Shown here one piece after another: positions 1-8,114 of a DNA stretch of 64,000 bases; positions within the stretch are counted from its first letter, which is position 1, and every line of letters starts with the position of its first letter. The position numbers and the translations under genes were made by a program. Under the pieces are notes generated by a model, which was not told the origin of the DNA, searched no databases, and saw only the letters and a program-made list of their open reading frames with translations. The stretch covers positions 129,468 to 193,467 of the forward strand of contig NZ_JAVRHM010000006.1 in NCBI RefSeq assembly GCF_031846525.1, written 5' to 3'. This DNA is from Autumnicola patrickiae (lineage in GTDB: Bacteria; Bacteroidota; Bacteroidia; Flavobacteriales; Flavobacteriaceae).

Positions 1-1050
1 GTTCTCGTTTTTTAATTCAAATCCACTTGCACTTACATTTAGGAAAAGGGATTTCGATATTCCAGTAGTGTAATCAAAAGTTAAATGAGCACCCGCTTCC
101 TGCCCTGAATAATCTCCCCGCATAATAGTAGCACCCATGTCTAAGCCAAAGGAGTTATTATAATTTCTTTGGATAAATTTCCTGTTATAAAGTCCAGTTA
201 AGTCTGAATCTTCTTTTTCAGCTTCGTAATCTGAAATTAACTGGGCCGACACCTCTTCTCCTTCCTGTGCACTCCACAAATCATCTTTTAAGCCTTCAAC
301 AATAAGCCCTTCTACAGCCTTTTCTATAGCTTCTTTTACCGCCACCTGTACAGGTTCGTTTCTTGTAAAACCCGTTTCTACCTCAAGTAGTCGTTGAAAA
401 CTTACATATTTATAAAGGCTTACATCCAATGCCTGGGAAAGAATGGTCTTGGATATATATATATTTTTAAGGATTTTCCCACTGGAAGTAGAAATTGCTC
501 TCAAGTATATTGTGATTCTATCCTGTCTATATTGAGTACTACTTCCCACCCCAAAATAACGTGCTCCCATACCACCAGTGATAATGTTGGTATCATAAGA
601 AACAATTCCTCCCTCAAGTAAGATTCCCGCATAAAGTAAAGGCGGCACCTGCGGCTGATTTTGATCTCCGCCTGCCTGATATTCCTGTCGTGTAGATCTT
701 ATAATATTACGTTCATTTAAAAGATTACCAATATTCTCACGTTCTATAGGAGTGAACCAACGCGAATCTTCGAGAGCTTTAATTAATATGGAGGTAGCAC
801 CCTGAGTGACTGCAGTACTAAAGGTACTTCCCACATCTGAAGGTTTATATTGCCCCGTTAAATCTCTAAAGTTGTAAACACCAACTACCACAGGCTCCTG
901 TGGAAGAGGTAAAGTTCTTAGCCTTTCGGTTACTTTGGAGGTTTCGCCAATTCTGGCTTCTGTAACATCCACCGGTTGATTAAAATAAGTACCACAGGAT
1001 AGAGTAACTGATGTGAGTAGGATTACTCCAGCAATTCTAAAAAAGTTCAT
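1..1050 (-). CDS. csgG: CsgG, curli secretion channel lipoprotein (3' end cut off by window)
   Basis: I translated this frame directly from the minus strand. It starts at the ATG at 1050-1048 and stays open for 350 codons to the window edge, so the C-terminus is missing. The start reads as a lipoprotein signal with Cys19 after LTSVTLS. The body matches CsgG: VVVGVYNFRDLTGQYKP near residues 55-70, then LEDSRWFTPIERENIGNLLNERNIIR, then a conserved GGIVSYDTNI stretch. CsgG forms the outer-membrane pore that secretes curlin subunits. Beyond about residue 270 the protein continues past the usual E. coli length, with beta-rich text (SFGLDMGATIMRG...), which suggests an added outer-membrane domain. 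It lies 14 bp downstream of csgF and is the last visible gene of the operon. Identity is firm; the extension is inferred. Confidence 0.93.
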   Translation of the reverse strand, partial: MNFFRIAGVILLTSVTLSCGTYFNQPVDVTEARIGETSKVTERLRTLPLPQEPVVVGVYNFRDLTGQYKPSDVGSTFSTAVTQGATSILIKALEDSRWFTPIERENIGNLLNERNIIRSTRQEYQAGGDQNQPQVPPLLYAGILLEGGIVSYDTNIITGGMGARYFGVGSSTQYRQDRITIYLRAISTSSGKILKNIYISKTILSQALDVSLYKYVSFQRLLEVETGFTRNEPVQVAVKEAIEKAVEGLIVEGLKDDLWSAQEGEEVSAQLISDYEAEKEDSDLTGLYNRKFIQRNYNNSFGLDMGATIMRGDYSGQEAGAHLTFDYTTGISKSLFLNVSASGFELKNEN

Positions 1051-1064
1051 AAGGTGTAGGTTAT

Positions 1065-1472
1065 TTAATTTGGGATCACAATTTGGGTTTGCTCACCAGT
1101 ATTTGTATCGAGTATATTTATAACGAGTCCTTCGTTAGATGGATAAATGTCTACCGCGAGACTACCAAAAGAGTAAGTCCCGGGTGATAAGCCTTCTTCT
1201 CCAAACTGACTCGTAAAGGCACTTCTTGAGACCTGCCCTAATAGTTGGGAATTTAGACTTTGAGTAAACCTCTCCATTTCCGATAGCTGCTCTCTTCCTG
1301 AAGTGGCATCGGGATCTTTAAATGAATTTTGTGCCTGGGCTGATGCCAGCAGCCATTGTGAATTATAGGGATTACCCCCAAAAGCCGGGTTCTTAGGAGT
1401 ATAGACTAGTTGTTGAGCGTCCATGGAAGAACTTCCCAGAATAATAAAAAATAGTATAAGTAGAGATTTCAT
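1065..1472 (-). CDS. csgF: CsgF, curli assembly/export accessory protein
   Basis: A 135-residue secreted protein with a signal peptide ending near residue 19 (SSSMDAQ). The mature N-terminus carries the CsgF hallmark: QLVYTPKNPAFGGNP followed by NSQWLLASAQAQN. In E. coli this N-terminal peptide plugs into the CsgG channel and forms a second constriction, while the rest couples secretion to surface nucleation by CsgB. The C-terminal half (YSFGSLAVDIYPSNEGLVINILDTNTGEQTQIVIPN) also fits the family, and the length is normal. It sits between csgE and csgG with 14 bp on each side, so the three are surely co-transcribed. Confidence 0.95.
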   Translation of the reverse strand: MKSLLILFFIILGSSSMDAQQLVYTPKNPAFGGNPYNSQWLLASAQAQNSFKDPDATSGREQLSEMERFTQSLNSQLLGQVSRSAFTSQFGEEGLSPGTYSFGSLAVDIYPSNEGLVINILDTNTGEQTQIVIPN

Positions 1473-1486
1473 AGGTTAATTTTGGG

Positions 1487-2254
1487 TTAGTATTGGGTTA
1501 CGCTTTCATTTCTATTTTTTAAATACTCAAAATAGCGGTTGACTTGTGCTAAAGCCTGATCTGCCTGATCTTTTAAATAGTCTAATTTAGGCCTGGCAAA
1601 AAACTGATAGATAACTCTGTCATCTATCTTCACCATAATTCTTGTGGTCCTTCCAAAACTGATCATTTCATCAATTTCAATAATCTTATTTCCTTTAGCC
1701 GGACTGAGATTGTATTTCTGATAAAAAAAATCGTAGAAATCTTTACCAGGTTTAGTTTTGGTTTTTTCCGTTACCATTCCCGTTAATTCAATTCCTTCAT
1801 TGGGTTTTTCATAAGACATTTTTTCTTCTACCTTTTCCTGTTCTGTAGCGTCATAAACTTTTCTATCTGTTCCTATAACTTTATCATCTTCATCATAAAT
1901 AAGTAGCAGAATAATTGTCCTGTTATCAGGATCAACAGAAACAGAAGCATGAGAAAGATTTTTTGTTTCAAATGGCTCTAAAGTAAAACGTCCCGACTGG
2001 GAATTTTTTGAAGAATTGTTATTGCCATCATTAGAAGTAATGACAGATAATTCATATCGAAGGCTGAAATTACCTTCTGTTTTATTAGTTGCTGTACCCA
2101 CGATTTCAAGAATATCGTTTTTACTATCATTCGTATTTATGACAGCTTCTACTTCTGAATTAAAATTTTGACCAGAAAGTAAACCACAAAATAGAAATAC
2201 CGGTAAAGCCAACCAGAAATGATATGCATTACTAGAAAAAAACATTATCCTCAT
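1487..2254 (-). CDS. csgE: CsgE-type curli specificity factor with an extra N-terminal CsgH-like domain
   Basis: A 255-residue secreted protein, about twice the usual CsgE length. The C-terminal part (about residues 150-250) is CsgE-like: LTGMVTEKTKTKPGKDFYDFFYQKY, then SFGRTTRIMVKIDDRVIYQFFARP, then a final helix. In E. coli, CsgE caps the periplasmic side of CsgG and selects curlin. After the signal peptide, residues about 30-135 form a beta-rich domain (LRYELSVITSNDG, SGRFTLEPFETKNLSHASVSVDP). That pattern recalls CsgH, the small beta-sandwich curli chaperone of alphaproteobacteria. The CsgE call is firm, and the CsgH-like call rests on pattern only. The start overlaps the csgB stop in an ATGA, implying coupled translation. 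Confidence 0.88.
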   Translation of the reverse strand: MRIMFFSSNAYHFWLALPVFLFCGLLSGQNFNSEVEAVINTNDSKNDILEIVGTATNKTEGNFSLRYELSVITSNDGNNNSSKNSQSGRFTLEPFETKNLSHASVSVDPDNRTIILLLIYDEDDKVIGTDRKVYDATEQEKVEEKMSYEKPNEGIELTGMVTEKTKTKPGKDFYDFFYQKYNLSPAKGNKIIEIDEMISFGRTTRIMVKIDDRVIYQFFARPKLDYLKDQADQALAQVNRYFEYLKNRNESVTQY

Positions 2255-2727
2255 TTAAAATTTCTAACAATTACAGTTTGATCTTCACCAGTCATACTAA
2301 ATTTAAGATTGTTTCCTATGGAATTTGATCCGTACCTTTGGAAGTCATTATTATTTCCAGTTTGTGTCAGGTCCAATCCCATCTTCTCATAAGGAGCATA
2401 AGAATCGTCAGAAACTTTATTAGAATTACCTAATTGACTTATAATGGCATGATAAGTTTCTGAATTTATATCAAGTAAAAGATCATTATTCTGACCATTT
2501 TGTATGAAGCTTACATTTGAACTTTCAGCACTTATTCGGGTAACCAAATTATTATCACCCCCAATTTGTTCAATAAAAACCTGACTACTTCCAGTAGTTT
2601 TAACGGATTCTATTTTCTGAAATTCCAACATTTTCTGCATCATTTCTAAATCCCTTTCTGTTTGGGAAAATGAAAACTGAGAAAAGAAAATAACAACAAT
2701 TACGATCCAATTACTAAAATTTTTCAT
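2251..2727 (-). CDS. csgB: CsgB-like minor curlin (nucleator)
   Basis: A 158-residue secreted protein with a signal peptide (cut near FSFSQ, residue 22) and a short helical segment (ERDLEMMQKMLEFQKIE). Degenerate curlin repeats of the form xFIEQIGGDNN, SFIQNGQNN, AIISQLGNSN and LTQTGNNN follow. The repeat glutamines, glycines and asparagines are kept but spacing is less regular than in the csgA product. This is typical of CsgB, which anchors at the cell surface and nucleates CsgA polymerisation. It stands directly downstream of csgA, and its stop codon overlaps the csgE start by 4 nt. A second structural curlin is possible but less likely given the gene order. Confidence 0.82.
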   Translation of the reverse strand: MKNFSNWIVIVVIFFSQFSFSQTERDLEMMQKMLEFQKIESVKTTGSSQVFIEQIGGDNNLVTRISAESSNVSFIQNGQNNDLLLDINSETYHAIISQLGNSNKVSDDSYAPYEKMGLDLTQTGNNNDFQRYGSNSIGNNLKFSMTGEDQTVIVRNFK

Positions 2728-2747
2728 ATTATAGAAATTTAAAATAA

Positions 2748-2770
2748 GGGACAGTCAATGCAGACTGCCC
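2748..2770 (-). terminator. Stem-loop between csgA and csgB (possible attenuator)
   Basis: On the transcribed strand, GGGCAGTC, a 6-7 nt loop and GACTGTCC form an 8 bp stem with one G-U pair, followed by an imperfect U-rich stretch (TTATTTT). It lies 23 nt past the csgA stop. A leaky terminator or 3' stabiliser here would keep the amyloid subunit in excess over the nucleator and export proteins. On the other strand the stem is followed by a longer T run, so it could also block antisense transcripts. Confidence 0.5.
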
Positions 2771-2792
2771 CCTATTTTTTTAAAGAGTTGAA

Positions 2793-3677
2793 TTAGTTAG
2801 ACTGCTGAACAAAAGTTGTTTGGTTATATCCAGATTGATTTACAACACTAAGCATATCATCACCTGATTGTATTACTGCAGCCTCGTGAGAACTACCGAA
2901 CTGATCAACATATGAATGATTATCATCTCCACTTTGAGTTACCCATGCAGCATTCTCGCCAAATAATCCACCATATTGGATAACACTTGAATAGTTGTCA
3001 TCTCCAGACTGATCTACAGAAGCATCGTTTGCAGAACCTATTCCAGATTGGTCTACCTCTGAATTGTTATCAATTCCACTCTGAGTTACCCAAGCCTGGT
3101 TGTAACCAGCCCCAAGAAAGCCTGCATCTTGAGTTACACTGGACTCGTTGTGGTCTCCTGATTGTACTACTGAAGCATCATTATATGAGTTATCTTGGTC
3201 TACATAAGAATCATTGTCTTTACCTGATTGAGTTACCCAAGCCTGGTTTCTCGTTCCGTCCTGATCAATATCAGAATCATTCCAGCGAGCAGACTGCACT
3301 ACATAAGCCTCATTCTGGTATCCATCTTGAACCACGTAAGACTCGTTATCATATCCACTTTGATCTACATTAGCATGATTGTCTCCTCCTGGGGTGGTAA
3401 AAAACCAGAAACCGGAATCTTCACCAGACTGTTTGATGTAAGAGTAATGATCTTCGCCGCTTTGCTTAGTATACGCTGTTTGATCTTCACCTGACTGATT
3501 TACATCAGCAGTAGAATTATCGCCCATTTGGTCTACTTGCGAATAATGATCTTCTCCAGCCTGAATTACTGTTGCAGCATGGTTGCTACCAGACTGATCA
3601 ACATAACTGTCACTGTCTTGAGCAAAAACTACTGCTCCACACATTAGCGCTGCTGCGCTTAAAACTACTTTTTTCAT
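2793..3677 (-). CDS. csgA: CsgA-like major curlin, amyloid subunit with about 22 strand repeats
   Basis: A 294-residue secreted protein with a signal peptide cut after VVFAQ (residue 20). The mature chain is almost entirely an 11-residue repeat of the form xSxVxQSGxxN (for example YVDQSGSNH, AWVTQSGKDN, SVVQSGDHN). I count about 22 units, against roughly ten strands in E. coli CsgA, so the predicted beta-solenoid is about twice as long. Inner Gln and Asn ladder positions are kept. Three units carry insertions in loops: one with WFFTTPGG and two with Gly-rich FLGAG or LFG segments. The chain is rich in Asp, Ser and Gln and so acidic. First gene of the csg operon, it should be exported through CsgG and polymerise outside the cell. 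Confidence 0.93.
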   Translation of the reverse strand: MKKVVLSAAALMCGAVVFAQDSDSYVDQSGSNHAATVIQAGEDHYSQVDQMGDNSTADVNQSGEDQTAYTKQSGEDHYSYIKQSGEDSGFWFFTTPGGDNHANVDQSGYDNESYVVQDGYQNEAYVVQSARWNDSDIDQDGTRNQAWVTQSGKDNDSYVDQDNSYNDASVVQSGDHNESSVTQDAGFLGAGYNQAWVTQSGIDNNSEVDQSGIGSANDASVDQSGDDNYSSVIQYGGLFGENAAWVTQSGDDNHSYVDQFGSSHEAAVIQSGDDMLSVVNQSGYNQTTFVQQSN

Positions 3678-4184
3678 AATTTGAAATATTAAATTGGTTA
3701 TTAAATTGATTACAATTTCAATAAATTATTGTGGGGTAATTTTAAACGAACAGAATTTAGGGTTTCTGATCTATCATCCTTTAGGGTGTGGATGGTGATA
3801 AAGAAGGGTGGGTTTCTAATCACAAGGCTAAACTAAGCAAAAGCTTTCGTGTCAAAAATTGTTTTCGATGTAAAACAAAATTAATTGTTAAAACACTAAG
3901 GCTTTCGTAATACCATTAGCAAAATATGAAGATTCCTAATCGTACTTTAGCTCAAATTACATTTTTTTGAACGTAGAATCTTACAAACTCTATATTTTAC
4001 AAATGTAAGATTCTATTTTTCAGAGGTTTCACAGAATAAAAAATTACACAGGGCGATAAATTTCTTATCAAAATTCGGAAGCGGGAAACGCCATTAAGAG
4101 GCAGATTGAGAGGAAAACAGGATTTGAATATCCTTTTTATAAGAAGGATTGTAATATTTATCACTGAAGCTTCTTGTTAAATAT
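3678..4184. other. Long csg upstream region, no gene
   Basis: About 500 bp with no credible coding frame lies between the csgA start and the glnN terminator. It should hold the csg promoter and its operators. I saw no clear TAnnTTTG box just upstream of csgA. Two G-rich stretches with the shared word GGGTTTCT (near 3759 and 3810) and a perfect 12 bp inverted repeat (3974-4015, listed separately) are the only obvious structures. Confidence 0.5.
3974..4015. repeat. Perfect 12 bp inverted repeat upstream of csgA
   Basis: TAGAATCTTACA (3974-3985) and TGTAAGATTCTA (4004-4015) are exact reverse complements around an 18 nt A/T-rich spacer. On the plus strand the right arm is followed by a short T run. 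It lies about 300 bp upstream of csgA. It may be a wide operator for a dimeric regulator, or a hairpin blocking transcription from the left. Confidence 0.55.
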
Positions 4185-4220
4185 AAAAAGCCACGTAGCA
4201 GAAATGCGCCGTGGCTTTTT
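4185..4220 (-). terminator. Rho-independent terminator of glnN
   Basis: An AAAGCCACG stem arm (4187-4195) pairs with CGTGGCTTT, with A/T tracts on both sides. On the minus strand the stem ends in TTTTTATATTT. It starts 27 nt after the glnN stop. The symmetrical tracts would let it work in both directions. Confidence 0.85.
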
Positions 4221-4246
4221 AATTAATTTATGTTTACTGACCTGAC

Positions 4247-6433
4247 CTATCTTGTAAACAACAACTCTCTGTATTTGGTTAATGGCCACAATTCGTCGTC
4301 CACCAGTAGTTCCAGTTTATCGCAATGATACCTGATTTCATCAAAGTATGGTCGTACATCATCACAATAAGAAAATGCTTTTTCCTCGGCATCTTCCATT
4401 TTGTTAGCTACTTTACGAGCTTCTATCATTTCTCCCACCTTACTGTTAATTACAGCAATATGTGTAGAAATACTCTCAATTATACCCAACTGTTCAGTTG
4501 CATGCTTTTTAAAGTCTCCGGAATAGATTTCCTTTAATCCGCGAACGTTCTTGATAAGAATATTTTGGTAACGGATTGCTGTTGGAATAATATGGTTCCT
4601 GGCAATATCTCCCAGTATCCTTCCTTCAATCTGAATGCGCATTGCATACTCTTCAAGTTCGATCTCGTGACGGGCTTCGATCTCCACCCTGTTCATTACC
4701 TTAAGATCTTCATAAAGCTTGATGGTCTTTTCGGAAACCTGAACTTTAAGCGCTTGGGGAGTCTTCTTATTGTTACTTAAACCACGCTTAGCTGCTTCTT
4801 TTTCCCATGCTTCTCCGTAACCATCTCCTTCAAAACGGATCTTCTTAGATTGCTTGATGTATTCTCTAAGAACGTTGAAGATGGCGTCATCCTTCTTCAT
4901 TTTGTCCTTCTTAATCAACTTATCCACTTCGGTTTTAAAGTCTATTAACTGCTTGGCCATAATACTGTTTAGCACAGTCATTGGATTCGCACAGTTAGCC
5001 AAAGATCCTACAGCTCTAAATTCAAATTTATTCCCTGTAAAAGCAAAAGGCGAAGTTCTGTTCCTGTCTGTATTATCAAGCAAAATTTCAGGAATTTTAC
5101 CTACAACATTTAATTTAAGTTCAGTTTTTTCCTGAGGGGATAATTTCCCGTCAGTTACTTTTTCCAGTTCATCCAGTACCGCCGTAAGCTGTGAACCAAT
5201 AAATGCAGAAATTATTGCAGGAGGGGCTTCGTTAGCACCTAATCTATGGTCATTAGACGCACTTGCAATTGCCGCTCTTAGCAATTCTTCGTTATCGTGT
5301 ACCGCCTTAATAGTATTTATGAAGAAAGTAAGGAACTGAAGGTTCTTCATTGGAGTACTTCCCGGCGCCAAAAGGTTGGTTCCTGTATCTGTACTTAAAG
5401 ACCAGTTATTATGTTTACCACTTCCGTTAATTCCGGCAAAAGGCTTTTCATGCATTACAACTTTAAAGTTGTGACGCTCCCCAACTTTGCCCATTACGTC
5501 CATAATAAGGGAGTTATGATCTACGGCGAGGTTTGCTTCTTCAAATATAGGGGCAAGTTCGAACTGGTTTGGAGCTACTTCGTTGTGACGTGTTTTAACC
5601 GGTATTCCAAGCTTCATACATTCGATTTCCAGATCCATCATGAAAGCTAAAATCCTGGAAGGAATGGAACCAAAATAATGATCATCAAGCTGCTGACCTT
5701 TAGCCGGAGCATGTCCAAGCAAGGTTCGTCCTGCTAACTGAAGGTCTGGCCTTGTAGAAGCCAAAGCAGAATCTATAAGGAAATACTCCTGTTCCCACCC
5801 AAGGGTAGCATTTACTTTAGTTACATTCTTATCGAAATATTTTGCTACTGAAGTCGCTGCGTTATCCACAGCCTGTAATGCTCTTAATAAAGGAGTTTTA
5901 TAATCTAAAGCTTCACCTGTATAGGAAACAAATACCGTTGGAATACAAAGTGTAGTACCCCAGATAAAAGCGGGGGAAGTTGGATCCCATGCCGTATATC
6001 CTCGGGCCTCAAAAGTATTTCGAATACCTCCGTTTGGAAAACTTGAAGCATCAGGCTCTTGCTGCACTAAAGCACCACCACCAAATTTTTCTATTGAAGA
6101 TCCATCGCCGGTAGTTTCGAAGAAAGCATCATGTTTCTCGGCAGTAGTTCCTGTTAAAGGCTGAAACCAGTGGGTGTAGTGCGTAGCACCCTTACTTATT
6201 GCCCACTCCTTCATTCCTGAAGCAATATGATCTGCTACAGAACGATCGATCTTCGACCCGTCCTTGATTGCATCAGTCACACTCTTACTAGCTTCTTTAG
6301 TAAGATATTGCTTCATAATATTCAAATTGAAGACATTGCTTCCAAAAAGGGCAGACCTTCTACCAGGTTCTTCAATTTTAACCGCAGTACGATTAAATGT
6401 TTGTTTTAAAGCTTCAAATCTTAAGGTTGACAT
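4247..6433 (-). CDS. glnN: Glutamine synthetase type III (GlnN)
   Basis: A 728-residue cytosolic enzyme, ATP-dependent ligation of ammonia to glutamate. Length and sequence fit GSIII, the large form typical of Bacteroidota. The N-terminus (FGSNVFNLNIMKQYL) is the GSIII-specific domain. WFQPLTGTTAEKHDAF and GGALVQQEPDASSFPNGG are family blocks. GWEQEYFLID gives metal-binding glutamates, and RHNEVAPNQFELAPIFEEAN plus GINGSGKHNNWSLST give the catalytic core. The C-terminal 200 residues are the helical GSIII extension. It is monocistronic, with a -7 box 36 nt upstream and a strong terminator. No nitrogen regulator gene is nearby. Confidence 0.97.
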   Translation of the reverse strand: MSTLRFEALKQTFNRTAVKIEEPGRRSALFGSNVFNLNIMKQYLTKEASKSVTDAIKDGSKIDRSVADHIASGMKEWAISKGATHYTHWFQPLTGTTAEKHDAFFETTGDGSSIEKFGGGALVQQEPDASSFPNGGIRNTFEARGYTAWDPTSPAFIWGTTLCIPTVFVSYTGEALDYKTPLLRALQAVDNAATSVAKYFDKNVTKVNATLGWEQEYFLIDSALASTRPDLQLAGRTLLGHAPAKGQQLDDHYFGSIPSRILAFMMDLEIECMKLGIPVKTRHNEVAPNQFELAPIFEEANLAVDHNSLIMDVMGKVGERHNFKVVMHEKPFAGINGSGKHNNWSLSTDTGTNLLAPGSTPMKNLQFLTFFINTIKAVHDNEELLRAAIASASNDHRLGANEAPPAIISAFIGSQLTAVLDELEKVTDGKLSPQEKTELKLNVVGKIPEILLDNTDRNRTSPFAFTGNKFEFRAVGSLANCANPMTVLNSIMAKQLIDFKTEVDKLIKKDKMKKDDAIFNVLREYIKQSKKIRFEGDGYGEAWEKEAAKRGLSNNKKTPQALKVQVSEKTIKLYEDLKVMNRVEIEARHEIELEEYAMRIQIEGRILGDIARNHIIPTAIRYQNILIKNVRGLKEIYSGDFKKHATEQLGIIESISTHIAVINSKVGEMIEARKVANKMEDAEEKAFSYCDDVRPYFDEIRYHCDKLELLVDDELWPLTKYRELLFTR

Positions 6434-6468
6434 ATTATTTTGGTTTGAAAATTTCTAAATTCAATCGC

Positions 6469-6476
6469 CAAATTTA
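6469..6476 (-). promoter_or_regulatory. Putative -7 box of glnN
   Basis: The minus strand reads TAAATTTG, an exact match to the Bacteroidota consensus TAnnTTTG. It lies 36 nt upstream of the glnN ATG. A TTTG word lies only 12 nt further upstream, closer than the usual -33 spacing, so the -33 element is uncertain. Confidence 0.5.
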
Positions 6477-6555
6477 TTGATTTTTATTCAAACCCCCCTA
6501 AAATTTTATCTTCAATTAATAAAAATTAAGTATTCCTCAGTAAGACCCCTAATTT

Positions 6556-7506
6556 TTAACCTAAAAATGCAAGACTCACAAAAATACAATAGCTTACAAA
6601 CAATATAACACCTTTATATCTCCCAAGCTGAAATTGTTTAGGTAAAAACGCAAGCGGTATCAGGATAAAAGCCACTCCTATCATCCAAAAAATATCATTT
6701 GAAATTATTGCCTCAGATTTAAGATTAATAGGTTCAATCAAGGCTGTTATTCCTAAAACCGAAGCTATGTTGAAGATGTTTGACCCTATTAAATTCCCAA
6801 GGGATAGTGCTTTTTCTTTTCGTAAGGCAGCTATTACCGAAGCTGCTAGTTCTGGTATACTTGTTCCAACAGAAATCATTGTGACAGATATTACCCGTTC
6901 GCTTATACCAAGTGTGGTCGCGAGGTCCACGGCACCTTCTACTAAAAGTTCTGAACCTCCCCAAAGTGAAACGCCGCCAATAATTAACCAGAGAATCATC
7001 TTAAAATTGGAAACGACTTTTAAAGATTCATCCACTTCTTCAATTTCTATAGCTGCTGCTTTTTTACGGGATCGGGTTATAAGTGCTATAAGATAAATAA
7101 CGAGTGCGATAAGGAGGCAAAGCCCTTCCAGCCTGGAAATATTCTCCCCGCTGCTTAAAAAAAAGTAGAGTGCAATGGAAAAAATCATCATAACAGGCCA
7201 ATTAAACCTATAGAAATCACGGTCTATAGCAAGAGGAGTAATTATCGCTGTTATTCCCAGGACCAGGCCAATATTTGCAATATTTGAACCTATAACATTT
7301 CCGAGGGAAATATCTGAAAAGCCATCCAGAGCAGCTTGCAGGCTCACCAGTAATTCGGGCGCTGAAGTTGCAAAAGAAACCACCGTTAAACCAATAACCA
7401 TTTTGGAAAGGTTCAGCTTAAAAGATAATGCGACAGAAGATCGCACCAGGAACTCCCCTCCTACCACTAAGAGAACCAGACCTATCAGGATAAAAACTAT
7501 ACTCAT
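6556..7506 (-). CDS. Calcium/sodium antiporter, CaCA family (YrbG-like)
   Basis: A 316-residue inner-membrane protein with about ten hydrophobic helices. It has the two inverted alpha-repeats of the family: TSAPELLVSLQAALDG with SLGNVIGSNIANIGLVLG in the first half (about 47-85), and GTSIPELAASVIAALR with SLGNLIGSNIFNIASVLG in the second (about 213-250). The acidic residues in the PEL motifs and the GNxxGSN motifs form the ion site. Known homologues exchange Ca2+ for Na+, and the exact ions here are inferred. Residues 163-171 form a charged loop between the two halves. It is a single gene transcribed away from blaI. Confidence 0.93.
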   Translation of the reverse strand: MSIVFILIGLVLLVVGGEFLVRSSVALSFKLNLSKMVIGLTVVSFATSAPELLVSLQAALDGFSDISLGNVIGSNIANIGLVLGITAIITPLAIDRDFYRFNWPVMMIFSIALYFFLSSGENISRLEGLCLLIALVIYLIALITRSRKKAAAIEIEEVDESLKVVSNFKMILWLIIGGVSLWGGSELLVEGAVDLATTLGISERVISVTMISVGTSIPELAASVIAALRKEKALSLGNLIGSNIFNIASVLGITALIEPINLKSEAIISNDIFWMIGVAFILIPLAFLPKQFQLGRYKGVILFVSYCIFVSLAFLG

Positions 7507-7667
7507 GGATTTTTTTTCTTGCGAAGATAAGAGAATCTTTTAAGGTTTGTAAATAACTGTTTAAGTACAGTAAGAAACAAAAATAATTATTCCCTATCTT
7601 ATAAATACAGCACCAAGTGAGACAGGGAATCATGACTAAAAAATGCTTCAAAACTTTTCTAAAAAAG

Positions 7668-7689
7668 AATAACTACTTTTGTAGTTATT
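7668..7689. promoter_or_regulatory. BlaI-type operator
   Basis: AATAACTAC and GTAGTTATT are perfect 9 bp arms around TTTT. The ACTAC/GTAGT core fits operators bound by BlaI/MecI-family dimers. It ends 16 nt before the -7 box of the adjacent blaI-like gene, over the expected -33 region. Binding there would block transcription, so autorepression is likely. Confidence 0.75.
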
Positions 7690-7705
7690 AAACTATTTTT
7701 TTCGT

Positions 7706-7713
7706 TACATTTG
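7706..7713 (+). promoter_or_regulatory. -7 box of the blaI-blaR1-like operon
   Basis: TACATTTG matches TAnnTTTG exactly, 38 nt upstream of the blaI ATG. A TTTG word at 7678-7681, inside the operator, is the best -33 candidate, although the 24 nt spacing is slightly long. Confidence 0.65.
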
Positions 7714-7751
7714 AAAAATCAGATGAAATTAAGGATCAATAATTACAAGTA

Positions 7752-8114
7752 ATGGAAAAACTAACCAATAAGGAAGAAGAGATTATGCAGATTTTATGGA
7801 AGCTTGAAAAAGCTTTTGTAAAGGAAATTATTCCTGAAATTAAGGATCAAAGGCCTCACTACAATACAATTTCTACCATAGTCAGAAACCTGGAGGAAAA
7901 AGGATATGTTGCGCATAATGCCTATGGCAATACCCACCAATACTACCCTGTACTTTCCAAAGAAGCTTATCTCAATCAATTTATGAACCTTGCCACAAAG
8001 AAATTTTTCGACAACTCCTATAAAAGCGTGGTTTCATTTTTTGCCAAAGAAGAAAAGATCAGCGCAGAAGAATTGCGGGAGATACTGGAGATCATTGAAA
8101 AAAAGGAGAAATAA
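7752..8114 (+). CDS. BlaI/MecI/CopY-family transcriptional repressor
   Basis: A 120-residue DNA-binding protein. Residues 1-70 form the winged helix: LTNKEEEIMQILWKLEKAFVKEI, then PHYNTISTIVRNLEEKGYVAH, which is the recognition helix and wing. The C-terminal part is the helical dimerisation region. Family members repress their own operon and are released when the partner M56 membrane peptidase triggers cleavage. The palindromic operator and promoter lie directly upstream, and the stop overlaps the partner's start in TAATG. No beta-lactamase gene is adjacent, so it probably senses envelope or another stress rather than an antibiotic. Confidence 0.93.
   Translation: MEKLTNKEEEIMQILWKLEKAFVKEIIPEIKDQRPHYNTISTIVRNLEEKGYVAHNAYGNTHQYYPVLSKEAYLNQFMNLATKKFFDNSYKSVVSFFAKEEKISAEELREILEIIEKKEK

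Noticed and set aside
2987..3494. Two long plus-strand frames antisense to csgA
   Set aside because: They arise from the regular repeats of the curlin gene on the other strand and show no start signal or family match.
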